From Kiloniellales bacterium (GTDB lineage: Bacteria; Pseudomonadota; Alphaproteobacteria; Kiloniellales; JAKSBE01), in NCBI GenBank assembly GCA_030067055.1, contig JASJAL010000270.1, positions 1 through 13,437 of the forward strand: 13,437 nucleotides of DNA, written 5' to 3'. The position numbers and the translations under genes are program-made. The notes under the pieces were generated by a model, which did no database searches, had not been told where the DNA came from, and was given only the letters and a program-made list of their open reading frames with translations. Below, piece by piece: positions 1 through 7,949 of this stretch. The stretch's first letter is position 1, and each line of letters opens with the position of its first letter.

Positions 1-24
1 GTCACATCTTTGGATTAGTGAGTC

Positions 25-1419
25 TTGGCAAAGGCTGCGCCACGCTTCGTCTGTCAGTCCTGCGGCACCGCCCACGTTCGGTGGTCGGGCCGCTGCGAGG
101 CCTGCGGAGAATGGAACAGCATCGTCGAGGAAACCGGACGCGATAGCTTGCCCGGCGGGCTCGGCCGCGGCCAGCGCAAAGCCGGACGCCCGATCGAGCT
201 GCTCGGCCTGGAGGGCAGCGAGGCGCCCCTGCCCCGGCGCCGGAGCGGCATCCTCGAGTTCGACCGGGTCTGCGGCGGCGGCCTGGTTCCGGGCTCGGCG
301 ATCCTGGTCGGCGGCGATCCCGGGATCGGCAAATCGACCCTGCTGCTGCAGGTGGCTGCCGCCCTCACCGGGCCGGAGGCCGACGCCGGGTTGGCTTGCG
401 CCTATTTCTCCGGCGAAGAGGCCGTCGACCAGATCCGCCTGAGGGCCGAGCGCCTCGGCCTGGCCGGAAGCCGGGTGCAGCTGGCGGCTGCGACCTCGGT
501 GCGGGACATCCTCGCCACCCTCGACAGCGCGCAGGCGCCGCAGGTCGCGATCATCGATTCGATCCAGACCATGTACGTCGACAGTCTCGACTCGGCCCCC
601 GGCACCGTCTCCCAGGTCCGAGCCAGCGCCCAGGAGCTGATTCGCCTGGCAAAGCAGCGCGGCTTCGCCCTGCTGCTGGTCGGACACGTCACCAAGGACG
701 GCGTGATCGCAGGCCCCAAGGTGCTGGAGCACATGGTCGACGCCGTCCTCACCTTCGAAGGCGAGCGCAGCCATCAGTTCCGCCTGCTGCGCGCGACCAA
801 GAACCGCTTCGGCCCGACCGACGAGATCGGGGTCTTCGAGATGACCGACCGCGGCCTGCAGGAGGTGGCGAACCCCTCGGCCCTTTTCCTGGCTGAGCGG
901 AACACCAATATCTCCGGAGCAGCGGTCTTTGCCGGCCTGGAGGGCACGCGGCCTGTCCTGGTCGAGATCGAGGCCTTGGTCTCGCCCTCGCCCTTGGCGA
1001 CGCCGCGTCGGGCCGTGGTAGGCTGGGACAGCGGCCGCTTGTCGATGGTCCTGGCGGTTCTCGAGGCCCGATGCGGCCTGACCCTGGCGGGCAAAGACGT
1101 CTACCTCAACGTCGCCGGCGGGCTCAGAATCAGCGAGCCGGCGGCCGACCTGGCGGTGGCAGCCGCCTTGGTCTCCTCGGCCCGGGACCGCGCCCTGCCG
1201 GAGGGCTGCGTCGTCTTCGGCGAGATCGGACTGTCCGGCGAGGTCCGACCGGTGAGCCAGGCCGAGGCCCGGCTGAAGGAGGCCTCGAAGCTCGGGTTCA
1301 CGACCGCGCTGCTGCCGCGCCGGCGGCGCAAGGAAAAGCCGGACGCCTCGGGAATCGCCCTAGAGGAGATTCGTCATCTGGCTGATTTATTTGATTTTTT
1401 CGCGAAAATGCCGGATTAG
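25..1419 (+). CDS. radA: DNA repair/recombination protein RadA (Sms)
   Basis: RadA is a RecA-related hexameric helicase that drives branch migration in homologous recombination and repair. The 464-residue protein matches the usual family length. Seen in order: a four-cysteine zinc finger (C10-x2-C13, C24-x2-C27), a Walker A loop GGDPGIGKST (residues 96-105), the RadA signature KNRFG (259-263), and a C-terminal Lon-protease-like domain from about 270. The start is a TTG. An in-frame TGA at 19-21 leaves no room further upstream, and the resulting MAKA...C-x2-C N-terminus is the normal RadA beginning. The Shine-Dalgarno sequence is weak. The gene lies 83 bases before cvpA on the same strand, in a neighbourhood common in alphaproteobacteria. 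Identity is near certain. Confidence 0.96.
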   Translation: MAKAAPRFVCQSCGTAHVRWSGRCEACGEWNSIVEETGRDSLPGGLGRGQRKAGRPIELLGLEGSEAPLPRRRSGILEFDRVCGGGLVPGSAILVGGDPGIGKSTLLLQVAAALTGPEADAGLACAYFSGEEAVDQIRLRAERLGLAGSRVQLAAATSVRDILATLDSAQAPQVAIIDSIQTMYVDSLDSAPGTVSQVRASAQELIRLAKQRGFALLLVGHVTKDGVIAGPKVLEHMVDAVLTFEGERSHQFRLLRATKNRFGPTDEIGVFEMTDRGLQEVANPSALFLAERNTNISGAAVFAGLEGTRPVLVEIEALVSPSPLATPRRAVVGWDSGRLSMVLAVLEARCGLTLAGKDVYLNVAGGLRISEPAADLAVAAALVSSARDRALPEGCVVFGEIGLSGEVRPVSQAEARLKEASKLGFTTALLPRRRRKEKPDASGIALEEIRHLADLFDFFAKMPD

Positions 1420-1446
1420 CGACGGGTTCACCCAGGGATACCGGCA

Positions 1447-1475
1447 TTGCCATCGGGGACCTTTCGCGCTAGACG
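1447..1475 (+). promoter_or_regulatory. Possible sigma70-type promoter for cvpA-purF-SDR
   Basis: In the radA-cvpA gap a TTGCCA (1447-1452) is followed after exactly 17 bases by TAGACG (1470-1475). The -35 is good and the -10 is poor. It would give a leader of about 20 bases just long enough to include the cvpA ribosome site. The same TTGCCA with 17-base spacing occurs before the TPR-bamB-der operon. Read-through from radA is an equally good explanation for cvpA expression. Confidence 0.25.
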
Positions 1476-1484
1476 GTGCCCAGC

Positions 1485-1493
1485 GGGAGAAGG
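1485..1493 (+). promoter_or_regulatory. Ribosome binding site deciding the cvpA start
   Basis: GGGAGAAGG lies 9 bases before the ATG at 1503. This favours 1503 over the in-frame GTG at 1476, which has no such sequence and would add nine charged residues before the first membrane segment. Confidence 0.6.
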
Positions 1494-1502
1494 CGAGCGC
1501 TC

Positions 1503-2162
1503 ATGGAGTCCTTCCCGATCAATCTAACCGACCTGGTCGTGGTCGCGATACTCGTGCTTTCGGGCCTTTTTGCCTTTTTGCGCGGGTTCGTGCGCGAGCT
1601 TCTTGTGCTGCTGTCCTGGGTCGTCGCGGGGGTCGCCACCTACGTCGGGCTGCCCCTGATCCAGCCGATGATGCGCAATCTCATCACCATCGAGGTGGTC
1701 GCGGATATCGCCGGCGGGCTGTTGATCTTCCTGACCGTCCTGATCGGCCTCTCGATCGTCGCCCACTTCGCCTCGCGGCCGATCCACGGCAGCGAGCTGC
1801 AGCCGCTGAACCGAAGCCTGGGCTTCATCTTCGGCATCCTGCGCGGCGCGCTGATCGTCTCGGCGCTCTGGCTTGCGGTCGACTATTTCGTGCCCTCAAA
1901 GGACTGGCCGCCGACCTTGCGCGAAGCCCGAACCATGCCCCTGATCAAGCACGGCGCCTCCCTGCTCGCTGGCTTCATTCCCGAGGAAATCCGCAAGGAA
2001 AGCAGCAGCTTCGGCGCCCTCCGGGATGACGCCGAGGCGGCCGAGCGCGCCTATCAGCTGCTGATCGCGCCGCCCTCCAAGGACGCGGCCGCGGAGGATA
2101 ACCAAGGCTACCGCGACGCGGAGCGGGCCAACATGGAGCGTCTGATCGAAAGTGCCCAGTAG
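1503..2162 (+). CDS. cvpA: CvpA family inner-membrane protein
   Basis: CvpA is a small inner-membrane protein, originally linked to colicin V production and later to envelope stress tolerance; its biochemical role is unsettled. This copy is 219 residues from the chosen ATG. Four hydrophobic stretches are visible, at roughly residues 10-24, 31-49, 70-90 and 107-125. The conserved GFVREL motif lies between the first two, and the NRSLGFIFGILRG motif is at 103-115. The C-terminal 80 residues are charged and probably cytoplasmic. The stop lies inside purF, an 11-base overlap, so translation of the two is likely coupled. cvpA-purF is a conserved pair across proteobacteria. A GTG at 1476 is the alternative start. 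Confidence 0.9.
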   Translation: MESFPINLTDLVVVAILVLSGLFAFLRGFVRELLVLLSWVVAGVATYVGLPLIQPMMRNLITIEVVADIAGGLLIFLTVLIGLSIVAHFASRPIHGSELQPLNRSLGFIFGILRGALIVSALWLAVDYFVPSKDWPPTLREARTMPLIKHGASLLAGFIPEEIRKESSSFGALRDDAEAAERAYQLLIAPPSKDAAAEDNQGYRDAERANMERLIESAQ

Positions 2163-3627
2163 CCAGTTACCTGCGGCCAAGGCCGACCCCTTCGACGACG
2201 ACAAGCTGCGCGAGGAGTGCGGCGTATTCGGGATCTTCGGTGCCAGCAGCGATGCCGCCGCGCACATTGCGCTTGGCCTGCATGCGCTGCAGCACCGCGG
2301 CCAGGAGGCGGCCGGCATGGTCGTCTACGACGGCACGCAGTTCCGCAGTCACCGGGACCTGGGTCAGGTCGGCGATATCTTCTCCAGCGAGGCCCTGATG
2401 ACCCGCCTCACCGGCCGCATCGGCATCGGGCACGTCAGGTATTCGACGGCTGGCGAAACCGTCCTGCGCAACGTCCAGCCGCTTTTCGCCGATCTCGAGT
2501 TCGGCGGCTTCGCCCTGGGCCACAATGGTAACCTGACCAACGCCCTGCAGCTGCGCCGCGAGCTGGTCAAGCGCGGGTCGCTGTTCCAGTCGACTTCGGA
2601 CACCGAGGTCATCGTTCACCTGATGGCGACCTCGCCGGCCGGTAGCATCCTCGATCGCATGACCGATGCCCTGCGCCAGATCGAAGGCGCCTACTCGCTG
2701 GTCTCGATGACCGAGACCGCAGTGATCGGCGTGCGCGACCCGCTGGGGGTGCGTCCCCTGGTTCTGGGACGTCTGGGGGATGCCCACATCGTCACCTCGG
2801 AGACCTGCGCCCTCGACATCATCGGTGCCGACTACCTGCGCGACGTCGAGCCCGGCGAGATGGTGGTTCTGGACGAGTCGGGGGTCCATTCCCTGAGGCC
2901 TTTCCCGGCCGCGGCCAGCCGCTTCTGCATCTTCGAATACATCTACTTCGCCCGACCCGACTCGGTGGTCGAAGGCCGCAGCGTCTACGAGGCCCGCAAA
3001 CGGATCGGCGCCGAGCTGGCTCGCGAGAGCCGGATCGATGCCGACGTGGTCATTCCGGTACCCGATTCCGGCGTTCCCGGGGCCATCGGCTATGCCGAGG
3101 AGGCCGGGATTCCCTTCGAGCTCGGGATCATTCGCAACCATTACGTCGGCCGCACCTTCATCGAGCCGAGCGACCAGATTCGGCACCTGGGGGTCCGCCT
3201 CAAGCACAATGCCAACCGGGCCTTCATCGAGGGCCGGCGGGTGATCCTGGTCGACGATTCCATCGTGCGCGGCACCACCTCCGCAAAGATCGTCGAGATG
3301 GTCCGGGCCGCCGGCGCCAAGGAGGTCCACATGCGGATTGCCGCGCCGCCGACGACCCAGTCCTGCTTCTACGGTATCGACACGCCCCAGCGCGACGAGT
3401 TGCTGGCCTCACGCTACGACGTCGCCGGCATGGCTGAATACATCGGCAGCGATTCACTGGCCTTCGTAACCCTGGACGGGCTCTACCGGGCCGTGGGCCA
3501 ATCGGAGCGCAACCCCGAGCGGCCACAGTTCTGCGACGCCTGCTTCACCGGCGCCTATCCGACCCGGCTGACCGACCTGGCCGACAACACCCCAGGACAG
3601 CTCTCGCTGCTGGCCGAGCTCGCCTGA
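2152..3627 (+). CDS. purF: Amidophosphoribosyltransferase
   Basis: PurF makes 5-phosphoribosylamine from PRPP and glutamine, the first committed step of purine synthesis, in the cytoplasm. The 491-residue protein has the N-terminal nucleophile glutaminase domain and a C-terminal phosphoribosyltransferase domain with the PRPP loop VILVDDSIVRGTTS (364-377). The catalytic cysteine is C23 in ECGVFGI, so a 22-residue propeptide must be removed. Cysteines C259, C405, C461 and C464 match the contexts of the four ligands of the [4Fe-4S] cluster in Bacillus-type PurF, so this is the iron-sulfur, oxygen-sensitive class. The GTG start gives the 11-base overlap with cvpA; it could lie a few codons later without affecting the mature enzyme. 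Confidence 0.96.
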   Translation: MPSSQLPAAKADPFDDDKLREECGVFGIFGASSDAAAHIALGLHALQHRGQEAAGMVVYDGTQFRSHRDLGQVGDIFSSEALMTRLTGRIGIGHVRYSTAGETVLRNVQPLFADLEFGGFALGHNGNLTNALQLRRELVKRGSLFQSTSDTEVIVHLMATSPAGSILDRMTDALRQIEGAYSLVSMTETAVIGVRDPLGVRPLVLGRLGDAHIVTSETCALDIIGADYLRDVEPGEMVVLDESGVHSLRPFPAAASRFCIFEYIYFARPDSVVEGRSVYEARKRIGAELARESRIDADVVIPVPDSGVPGAIGYAEEAGIPFELGIIRNHYVGRTFIEPSDQIRHLGVRLKHNANRAFIEGRRVILVDDSIVRGTTSAKIVEMVRAAGAKEVHMRIAAPPTTQSCFYGIDTPQRDELLASRYDVAGMAEYIGSDSLAFVTLDGLYRAVGQSERNPERPQFCDACFTGAYPTRLTDLADNTPGQLSLLAELA

Positions 3628-3631
3628 CCCC

Positions 3632-4357
3632 ATGGCTGCGCAGACCGCAAATGGGCGCCTCGAAGGCCGCCTGGCGTTGATCACGGGTGCCTCGCGCGGC
3701 ATTGGCGCCGCCGTCGCCCGGCGCTTCGCGGCCGAGGGCGCGCAGGTGGTCCTGTCGGCGCGCACGGTCGGCGGACTCGAGGAGGTCGACGACCAGATCC
3801 GCCAGGCGGGCGGCAAGCCTGCGACCCTGGTGCCCCTGGACCTGCGGGACTTCGACAAGATCGACGCCTTGGGCGCCTCGCTCTTCGAGCGTTTCGGGAA
3901 GCTCGACGTCCTGGTCGGCAACGCCGGGACCCTCGGCACCCTGTCGCCGCTGGGGCACGGCGACCCCGCGACCTGGCAGGCGGTCATCGACGTCAACCTG
4001 ACCGCCAATTTCCGGCTGATCCGCAGCCTCGATCCCTTGCTGCGCCGGTCCGATGCGGGCCGCGCGATCTTCGTGACTTCCGGCGCCGCCGCCCGGCCGA
4101 TTCCCTACTGGGGCGCCTATGCCACCTCCAAGGCGGCGTTGGAGATGCTGGTCGGCATCTACGCCGCCGAGACCGCGAAAGCGACCGTCCGGGTCAACCT
4201 GATCGACCCCGGCGTGGTGCGCACCATCATGCGCGCGCAGGCCTTTCCCGGCGAAGACCCGGAAAGCCTGAAACCGCCAGAGGCGATCACGGACGCTTTC
4301 GTCGAGCTGGCCTCCGCCGACTGCGTGCGCCAGGGCGAGACCCTGGCAGCCAGCTAG
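3632..4357 (+). CDS. SDR family oxidoreductase, YciK-like
   Basis: This is a classical short-chain dehydrogenase/reductase of 241 residues with a Rossmann fold. Seen: the cofactor loop TGASRGIG (18-25), the NAG motif (97-99, preceded by G rather than the usual N), and the catalytic S150, Y163 and K167 (YATSK). The stretch RAQAFPGEDPESLKPP near residues 200-215 closely resembles enterobacterial YciK, so the best label is YciK-like. The substrate is unknown and no pathway can be assigned. The ATG is 4 bases after the purF stop, with a weak Shine-Dalgarno, suggesting operon membership by coupling. The stop codon overlaps that of der on the other strand in one CTAG, and a terminator hairpin is built from its last codons. 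Confidence 0.88.
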   Translation: MAAQTANGRLEGRLALITGASRGIGAAVARRFAAEGAQVVLSARTVGGLEEVDDQIRQAGGKPATLVPLDLRDFDKIDALGASLFERFGKLDVLVGNAGTLGTLSPLGHGDPATWQAVIDVNLTANFRLIRSLDPLLRRSDAGRAIFVTSGAAARPIPYWGAYATSKAALEMLVGIYAAETAKATVRVNLIDPGVVRTIMRAQAFPGEDPESLKPPEAITDAFVELASADCVRQGETLAAS

Positions 4358-4375
4358 GCTCTCTTTTTCTTCTTC
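4337..4375 (+). terminator. Intrinsic terminator at the SDR/der convergence
   Basis: Bases 4337-4347 pair with 4353-4363: GAGA with TCTC, one C-C mismatch, then CCTGGC with GCTAGG including one G-U pair. The loop is AGCCA (4348-4352), and TTTTTCTTCTTC follows directly. This is the form of a rho-independent terminator for plus-strand transcripts. It spans the SDR stop codon and the last codons of der. On the minus strand no U-run follows the hairpin, so it should act in one direction only. Confidence 0.6.
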
Positions 4376-5775
4376 GTATCTTTTTTCTTGCCGCCCCGTT
4401 TCCGGGCCCCCGCTTTCTGGGCATAGGGGTTCTCGCCCTTGCGCATCGCGATCCGGATCGGGGTGCCTTCGAGCTTGAAGTCGCTGCGCAGCTGGTTTTC
4501 CAGATAGCGCAGGTAGGAGGCCGGGATGGCGACCGGACGAGAGCAGAATATCGCGTAGCTCGGCGGCCGGGTCTTCATCTGGGTAATGTATTTGAGGCGA
4601 ACCTTGCGGCCCTTGGACAGCGGCGGCGGATGGGCTTCGGTGACGGCTTCCAGCCAGCGGTTCAGCTCGCCGGTCGGTACCCGGGCATTCCAGACCCGGT
4701 AGGCCTTGAGCACCGCATCCATCAGGCGGTCGAGGTGCCGTCCTTCCAGGGCCGAGATCGCCACCTTGGGCACGCCGCGAACCTGCGGAAGGGAGCGTTC
4801 CAGGCGGTCGTCGAGCTGCCGCAGGGCAGCCTGCCGGTCCGTGCAGGCGTCCCACTTGTTGAGCGCGATGACCAGGGCCCGGCCCTCGTCGACGCTGTGC
4901 CGGGCGATCGTCAGGTCCTGGCGCTCCAGGCCTTCGTTGGCGTCGAGCAGAAGGACCACGACCTGGGCGAAGCGGATCGCCCGCAGCGTGTCCTCGACCG
5001 ACATCTTTTCCAGCTTGGCCGCGACCTTCGCCCGCTTGCGCAGGCCCGCGGTATCGACCAGCTGGATCTCCTTGCCGCGGTAGGACCACTGCACGGCGAT
5101 GGCGTCGCGCGTGATCCCGGCTTCGGGGCCGGTCAGCACCCGGTCCTCGCCGATCAGACGGTTGACCAGGGTCGACTTGCCGACGTTGGGACGGCCGACG
5201 ATGGCCAGCTGCAGGGGGCCGCCCTCTTCGCCCTCGGCTTCGACCCCGCCTTCGGTCACTGCATTCTCCGCGGCGGCAGCCTCGGCGAAGGGTGCGACGG
5301 CATCGCGCAGGTCCGAAAACCCCAGGTCGTGCTCGGCCGAGAGCGGGACGGGTTCGCCGAAGCCCAGACCGTAGGCCTCGGCCAGGCCTGGATCGCCCGC
5401 CCGGCCCTCGCACTTGTTGGCGACCAGGACCACCGGCAGGTCCTGGCGCCGCAGCCATCGGGCGAAGTGCCGGTCGAGGGCGGTTAGTCCGGCCCGCGCA
5501 TCGATCAGAAAGAGCACCAGGTCGGCCGCCTCCAGCGCCCGCTCGGTCTGCTGGCGCATCCGCGCCTCCAGGGCCTCGGGCGCGGCCTCTTCCAGGCCCG
5601 CCGTATCGATGACGCGGAATTGGAGATCATGGAGAGTGGCATCGGCCTCGCGGCGGTCGCGGGTGACTCCTGGCTCTTCGTGCACGAGGGCCAGCTTGCG
5701 GCCGACCAGCCGATTGAACAGGGTCGACTTGCCGACGTTGGGCCGGCCGATGATCGCTACGGTCAGGGATAGCAT
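4354..5775 (-). CDS. der: Ribosome biogenesis GTPase Der (EngA)
   Basis: Der is an essential tandem GTPase that acts in 50S ribosome subunit assembly. The 473-residue protein has two G domains and a C-terminal KH-like domain. P-loops GRPNVGKS are at 10-17 and 194-201, each followed by a DTAG motif. The first NKxD box reads NKCE (120-123), with E for D, a variant I recall as usual in alphaproteobacterial Der; the second is NKWD. An acidic, glycine-rich linker separates the G domains at about 165-188. The C-terminus is a very basic tail, KKDTKKKKRA, encoded opposite the U-tract of the terminator for the SDR operon. It is last in the TPR-bamB-der run, 46 bases after bamB. Confidence 0.96.
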   Translation of the reverse strand: MLSLTVAIIGRPNVGKSTLFNRLVGRKLALVHEEPGVTRDRREADATLHDLQFRVIDTAGLEEAAPEALEARMRQQTERALEAADLVLFLIDARAGLTALDRHFARWLRRQDLPVVLVANKCEGRAGDPGLAEAYGLGFGEPVPLSAEHDLGFSDLRDAVAPFAEAAAAENAVTEGGVEAEGEEGGPLQLAIVGRPNVGKSTLVNRLIGEDRVLTGPEAGITRDAIAVQWSYRGKEIQLVDTAGLRKRAKVAAKLEKMSVEDTLRAIRFAQVVVLLLDANEGLERQDLTIARHSVDEGRALVIALNKWDACTDRQAALRQLDDRLERSLPQVRGVPKVAISALEGRHLDRLMDAVLKAYRVWNARVPTGELNRWLEAVTEAHPPPLSKGRKVRLKYITQMKTRPPSYAIFCSRPVAIPASYLRYLENQLRSDFKLEGTPIRIAMRKGENPYAQKAGARKRGGKKKDTKKKKRA

Positions 5776-5797
5776 CTTGCCCGCTCTCGCACCCTGC

Positions 5798-5816
5798 CGC
5801 CCGGTTAGACCGGGCG
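5798..5816 (-). other. Stem-loop in the bamB-der gap
   Basis: A perfect 7-base inverted repeat, CGCCCGG and CCGGGCG, encloses a 5-base loop. On the transcribed strand TGC/GCA could extend it past a 2-base bulge. No U-run follows, so it does not look like a terminator. In the operon mRNA it would sit between bamB and der and could affect stability or the ratio of the two products; that role is inferred. Confidence 0.5.
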
Positions 5817-5821
5817 CGGCA

Positions 5822-7165
5822 TCAGCGCATTGCTGCCAGGGTCGCGCCCTCGGTCAGGAAGTAGACGGTATTGCCGGCGACCACGGGAGTGACGGCCGCG
5901 GCGCCCGGGAGCCTGAACTCATCGATGATCTCGCCGTTTCTGGGCGAGACCCAGAGACCCCTGCCATGGCTGCCCGCCATGATCAGCCGGCCCCCGGCCA
6001 GCACGGGGCCACGCCAGGAAATCCGGTCCTCCCGGCTATCCTCGTCCTCGAACTGTTGCAGAGGCTGGACCCAGCGGACTCCGCCGTTGGCCCGAGTCAG
6101 GCAGACCAGCTGTGCATCTCCGCTGACCACGTAGATGAAATCGCCGCCGACCCAGGGAGTCTGGACGGAGCTGAGGTCGATGTCCCAGGCCCGCTCGCCG
6201 CGACGCAGGTCGATCGCGATCATGCGTCCGGCGTTGCTGGCCGCCAGGACCAAGCCGCGATCGATAACCGGCAAACCGCGGATATCGGCCATGTCGGCGA
6301 TGGGATCGATCCTGCGCACGCTCGACAGAAGATCGCTCCAGAGGACCCGGCCGTTCTCGGCGAGCAGCGCGAAAAGCTCGCCCGAGGAGTAGGGCGCGAT
6401 GACCGTCGACCCCTGGACCGCCGGACTGGAGCCACCGAGCAAGGTGGCCACTTCCTGGATGCCGGTGTGCGACCAGAGCGCGGCGCCGGTACTGGCGTCC
6501 AAGGCGTGCAGCTGATTGTCGACCGAGATCACGAAGACGCGGCCATCGCTGTAGGTCGGCGCCGCGCGCATCGGCCCGGGAACTCGCTGGGACCAGAGAA
6601 CCTCACCGCCGCCCGCATCCAGGGCGAAAACCTTGGCGAATCCGGTGCTGGCGAAGACCTGGCCGGCACCGTAGGCAATACCGCCGCCGAAGAATCCGTC
6701 ATCTTCCTCGTCATCGTCGACGTCGGCGAGATCGACCCGCCAGCGGCGGCGCCCGGACTCGGTCTCGAAGGCGGTCACGGTGGAACGGGAATCCATCGTG
6801 AAGACGGTATCGCCGATGACCAGCGGCTCGGCCAGAACCTGGCTGTCGTCCGAACTGCCGTCGCCGACGTCGGCCGTCCAGTCGATCTCGGGGTCCTCGC
6901 CCAAGGAGACATGATAGAGCGCGTGCACCGCGTTGCCGCCGGCCTGGTCCCAGGTCTCGTTGACATAGGGTTTGGGCAGGCGGACCCGCTGGTTGGCGAT
7001 GCTGCTGTCAACCTGCAGCGCGCTTTCGTCGGTCAGGATCGCGATGCGCTTGCCTGGCAGCGGTGGATCATCACCCTTTCCGAACCAATCGGAGACGAAG
7101 CCGCAGGCGGCGAGCAGCCAGCAAAGCAGAAGTGAAGCCAAGCCGCGCAGGAGACGATGAACCAT
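5822..7165 (-). CDS. bamB: BamB-like outer-membrane assembly lipoprotein
   Basis: BamB is a lipoprotein subunit of the BAM complex that inserts beta-barrel proteins into the outer membrane. The 447-residue protein begins with a lipoprotein signal peptide ending in the lipobox LAAC (L18-C21). PQQ-type beta-propeller repeats follow, recognisable by recurring ALDA-G-LW and AFETESGRRRW-like blade motifs. It is somewhat longer than the E. coli protein (392), partly through an acidic loop, DVDDDEEDD, near residues 147-155. The ATG is 3 bases after the stop of the TPR gene and upstream of der, and this order matches yfgM-bamB-der in E. coli. That synteny supports BamB over a PQQ dehydrogenase, since no dehydrogenase motifs are seen. 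Confidence 0.9.
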   Translation of the reverse strand: MVHRLLRGLASLLLCWLLAACGFVSDWFGKGDDPPLPGKRIAILTDESALQVDSSIANQRVRLPKPYVNETWDQAGGNAVHALYHVSLGEDPEIDWTADVGDGSSDDSQVLAEPLVIGDTVFTMDSRSTVTAFETESGRRRWRVDLADVDDDEEDDGFFGGGIAYGAGQVFASTGFAKVFALDAGGGEVLWSQRVPGPMRAAPTYSDGRVFVISVDNQLHALDASTGAALWSHTGIQEVATLLGGSSPAVQGSTVIAPYSSGELFALLAENGRVLWSDLLSSVRRIDPIADMADIRGLPVIDRGLVLAASNAGRMIAIDLRRGERAWDIDLSSVQTPWVGGDFIYVVSGDAQLVCLTRANGGVRWVQPLQQFEDEDSREDRISWRGPVLAGGRLIMAGSHGRGLWVSPRNGEIIDEFRLPGAAAVTPVVAGNTVYFLTEGATLAAMR

Positions 7166-7168
7166 TGT

Positions 7169-7819
7169 TCAATCACCGGCGCCGAGCGTGGAGATCAGCT
7201 GGGCGGCCCGTTCCCGGGCGGCCGGCGGGGCAAAGATATCCTGTCCGATCGCCTCCAGCCGGGCCCGGGCCCGATCGTCGTCGCCCTGCTTGATGGCCAG
7301 CAGCGCATCGAGTTCCTGCGCCGAGGTCCGGAAGGGCTGGCCGGTTTCCAAGAGCGGCTGAAGCCGGGCCTGCAGGGCAGCCGGATCGCCGCTGTCCATT
7401 TGGTGCATGACGGAAAGCAGGGTGGCAATTGCCCGGAAGCTGTCCCCCGAGGGGCTCTGTTCCGCGATCTCGTCCCAGATTGCCGTCGCTTCAGCGATGT
7501 TTCCGGCCCCTGCCAGGCTTTGTGCCCGCGAGAAGGCGGCAAGGGTCCCGTAGCCCTTATCTGAGGGATCGGCGATCTCTGCCAGGACGGCTTGGGCCGA
7601 GTCGTCCTGGTCCTCGACCGCTTGGGCGGTCACCGCGGCAAAGCGATCGGACAGCTCCGTCCGGCGCTGCAGATCGTAGCTTTGCCAGATCTGGTAGCCG
7701 GCCACGGCTGCGACCAGGACGACGGCGAGACCGATCGCGTAGCTGCCATAGCGCTTCCAGAGCTTGGCATAATTCTCCTGCCGGATTTCTTCGTCGACTT
7801 CACGGAAGATATCGCTCAA
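7169..7819 (-). CDS. TPR-type inner-membrane protein, YfgM-like
   Basis: The 216-residue protein has a charged N-terminus (residues 1-25), one membrane helix at about 26-44 (YAIGLAVVLVAAVAGYQIW), and a helical C-terminal part consistent with tetratricopeptide-like repeats placed in the periplasm. This is the layout of YfgM, an ancillary subunit of the SecYEG translocon, and the gene sits in the same position upstream of bamB and der. The start is TTG at 7817-7819. No ATG is available nearby, the SDIFREVDEEIRQE opening is typical of the alphaproteobacterial family, and a strong GGGGAGG precedes it. Family membership is well supported; a YfgM-like function is inferred from layout and synteny. 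Confidence 0.85.
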   Translation of the reverse strand: MSDIFREVDEEIRQENYAKLWKRYGSYAIGLAVVLVAAVAGYQIWQSYDLQRRTELSDRFAAVTAQAVEDQDDSAQAVLAEIADPSDKGYGTLAAFSRAQSLAGAGNIAEATAIWDEIAEQSPSGDSFRAIATLLSVMHQMDSGDPAALQARLQPLLETGQPFRTSAQELDALLAIKQGDDDRARARLEAIGQDIFAPPAARERAAQLISTLGAGD

Positions 7820-7824
7820 ACCCG

Positions 7825-7831
7825 CCTCCCC
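7825..7831 (-). promoter_or_regulatory. Strong ribosome binding site for a TTG start
   Basis: On the minus strand GGGGAGG lies 5 bases before the TTG start of the TPR gene. The strong site supports this rare start codon. Confidence 0.6.
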
Positions 7832-7863
7832 GGCGCCTTTTCTCGTCGGCTCTAGAGGGCGCT

Positions 7864-7892
7864 AACGTAGCTTGCTCTCCACGACTTGGCAA
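7864..7892 (-). promoter_or_regulatory. Candidate promoter for the TPR-bamB-der operon
   Basis: On the minus strand TTGCCA (complement of 7887-7892) is followed after 17 bases by TACGTT (complement of 7864-7869), matching T, A and the final T of the -10 consensus. It lies 45 bases before the TPR start, in a 130-base gap. Sequence alone cannot exclude read-through from the thioredoxin-fold gene upstream. Confidence 0.35.
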
Positions 7893-7949
7893 AATCGAAT
7901 AGTCTTTTGGGTTCAGCACCTTAATAAGCTACGCCCCGCAAGGTGACCT

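Noticed and set aside
1..18. Possible tail of an upstream gene (V-T-S-L-D-stop in frame 1, with a second stop at 19-21)
   Set aside because: Only five codons are visible, too few to identify. An upstream replicative helicase or alanine racemase gene would fit common synteny, but nothing here shows it.
2167..3330. Long minus-strand open frame opposite purF
   Set aside because: It lies fully antisense to a clearly identified enzyme, has no recognisable domain, and is expected in GC-rich DNA with few stop codons.
3545..5458. 637-codon minus-strand open frame
   Set aside because: It crosses the SDR-der junction in a different frame from der and is rich in R, G, P and A, the usual composition of an out-of-frame shadow.
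5414..7135. 573-codon plus-strand open frame
   Set aside because: It is antisense to bamB and the 5' part of der, both identified by motifs and synteny; no domain is recognised in it.
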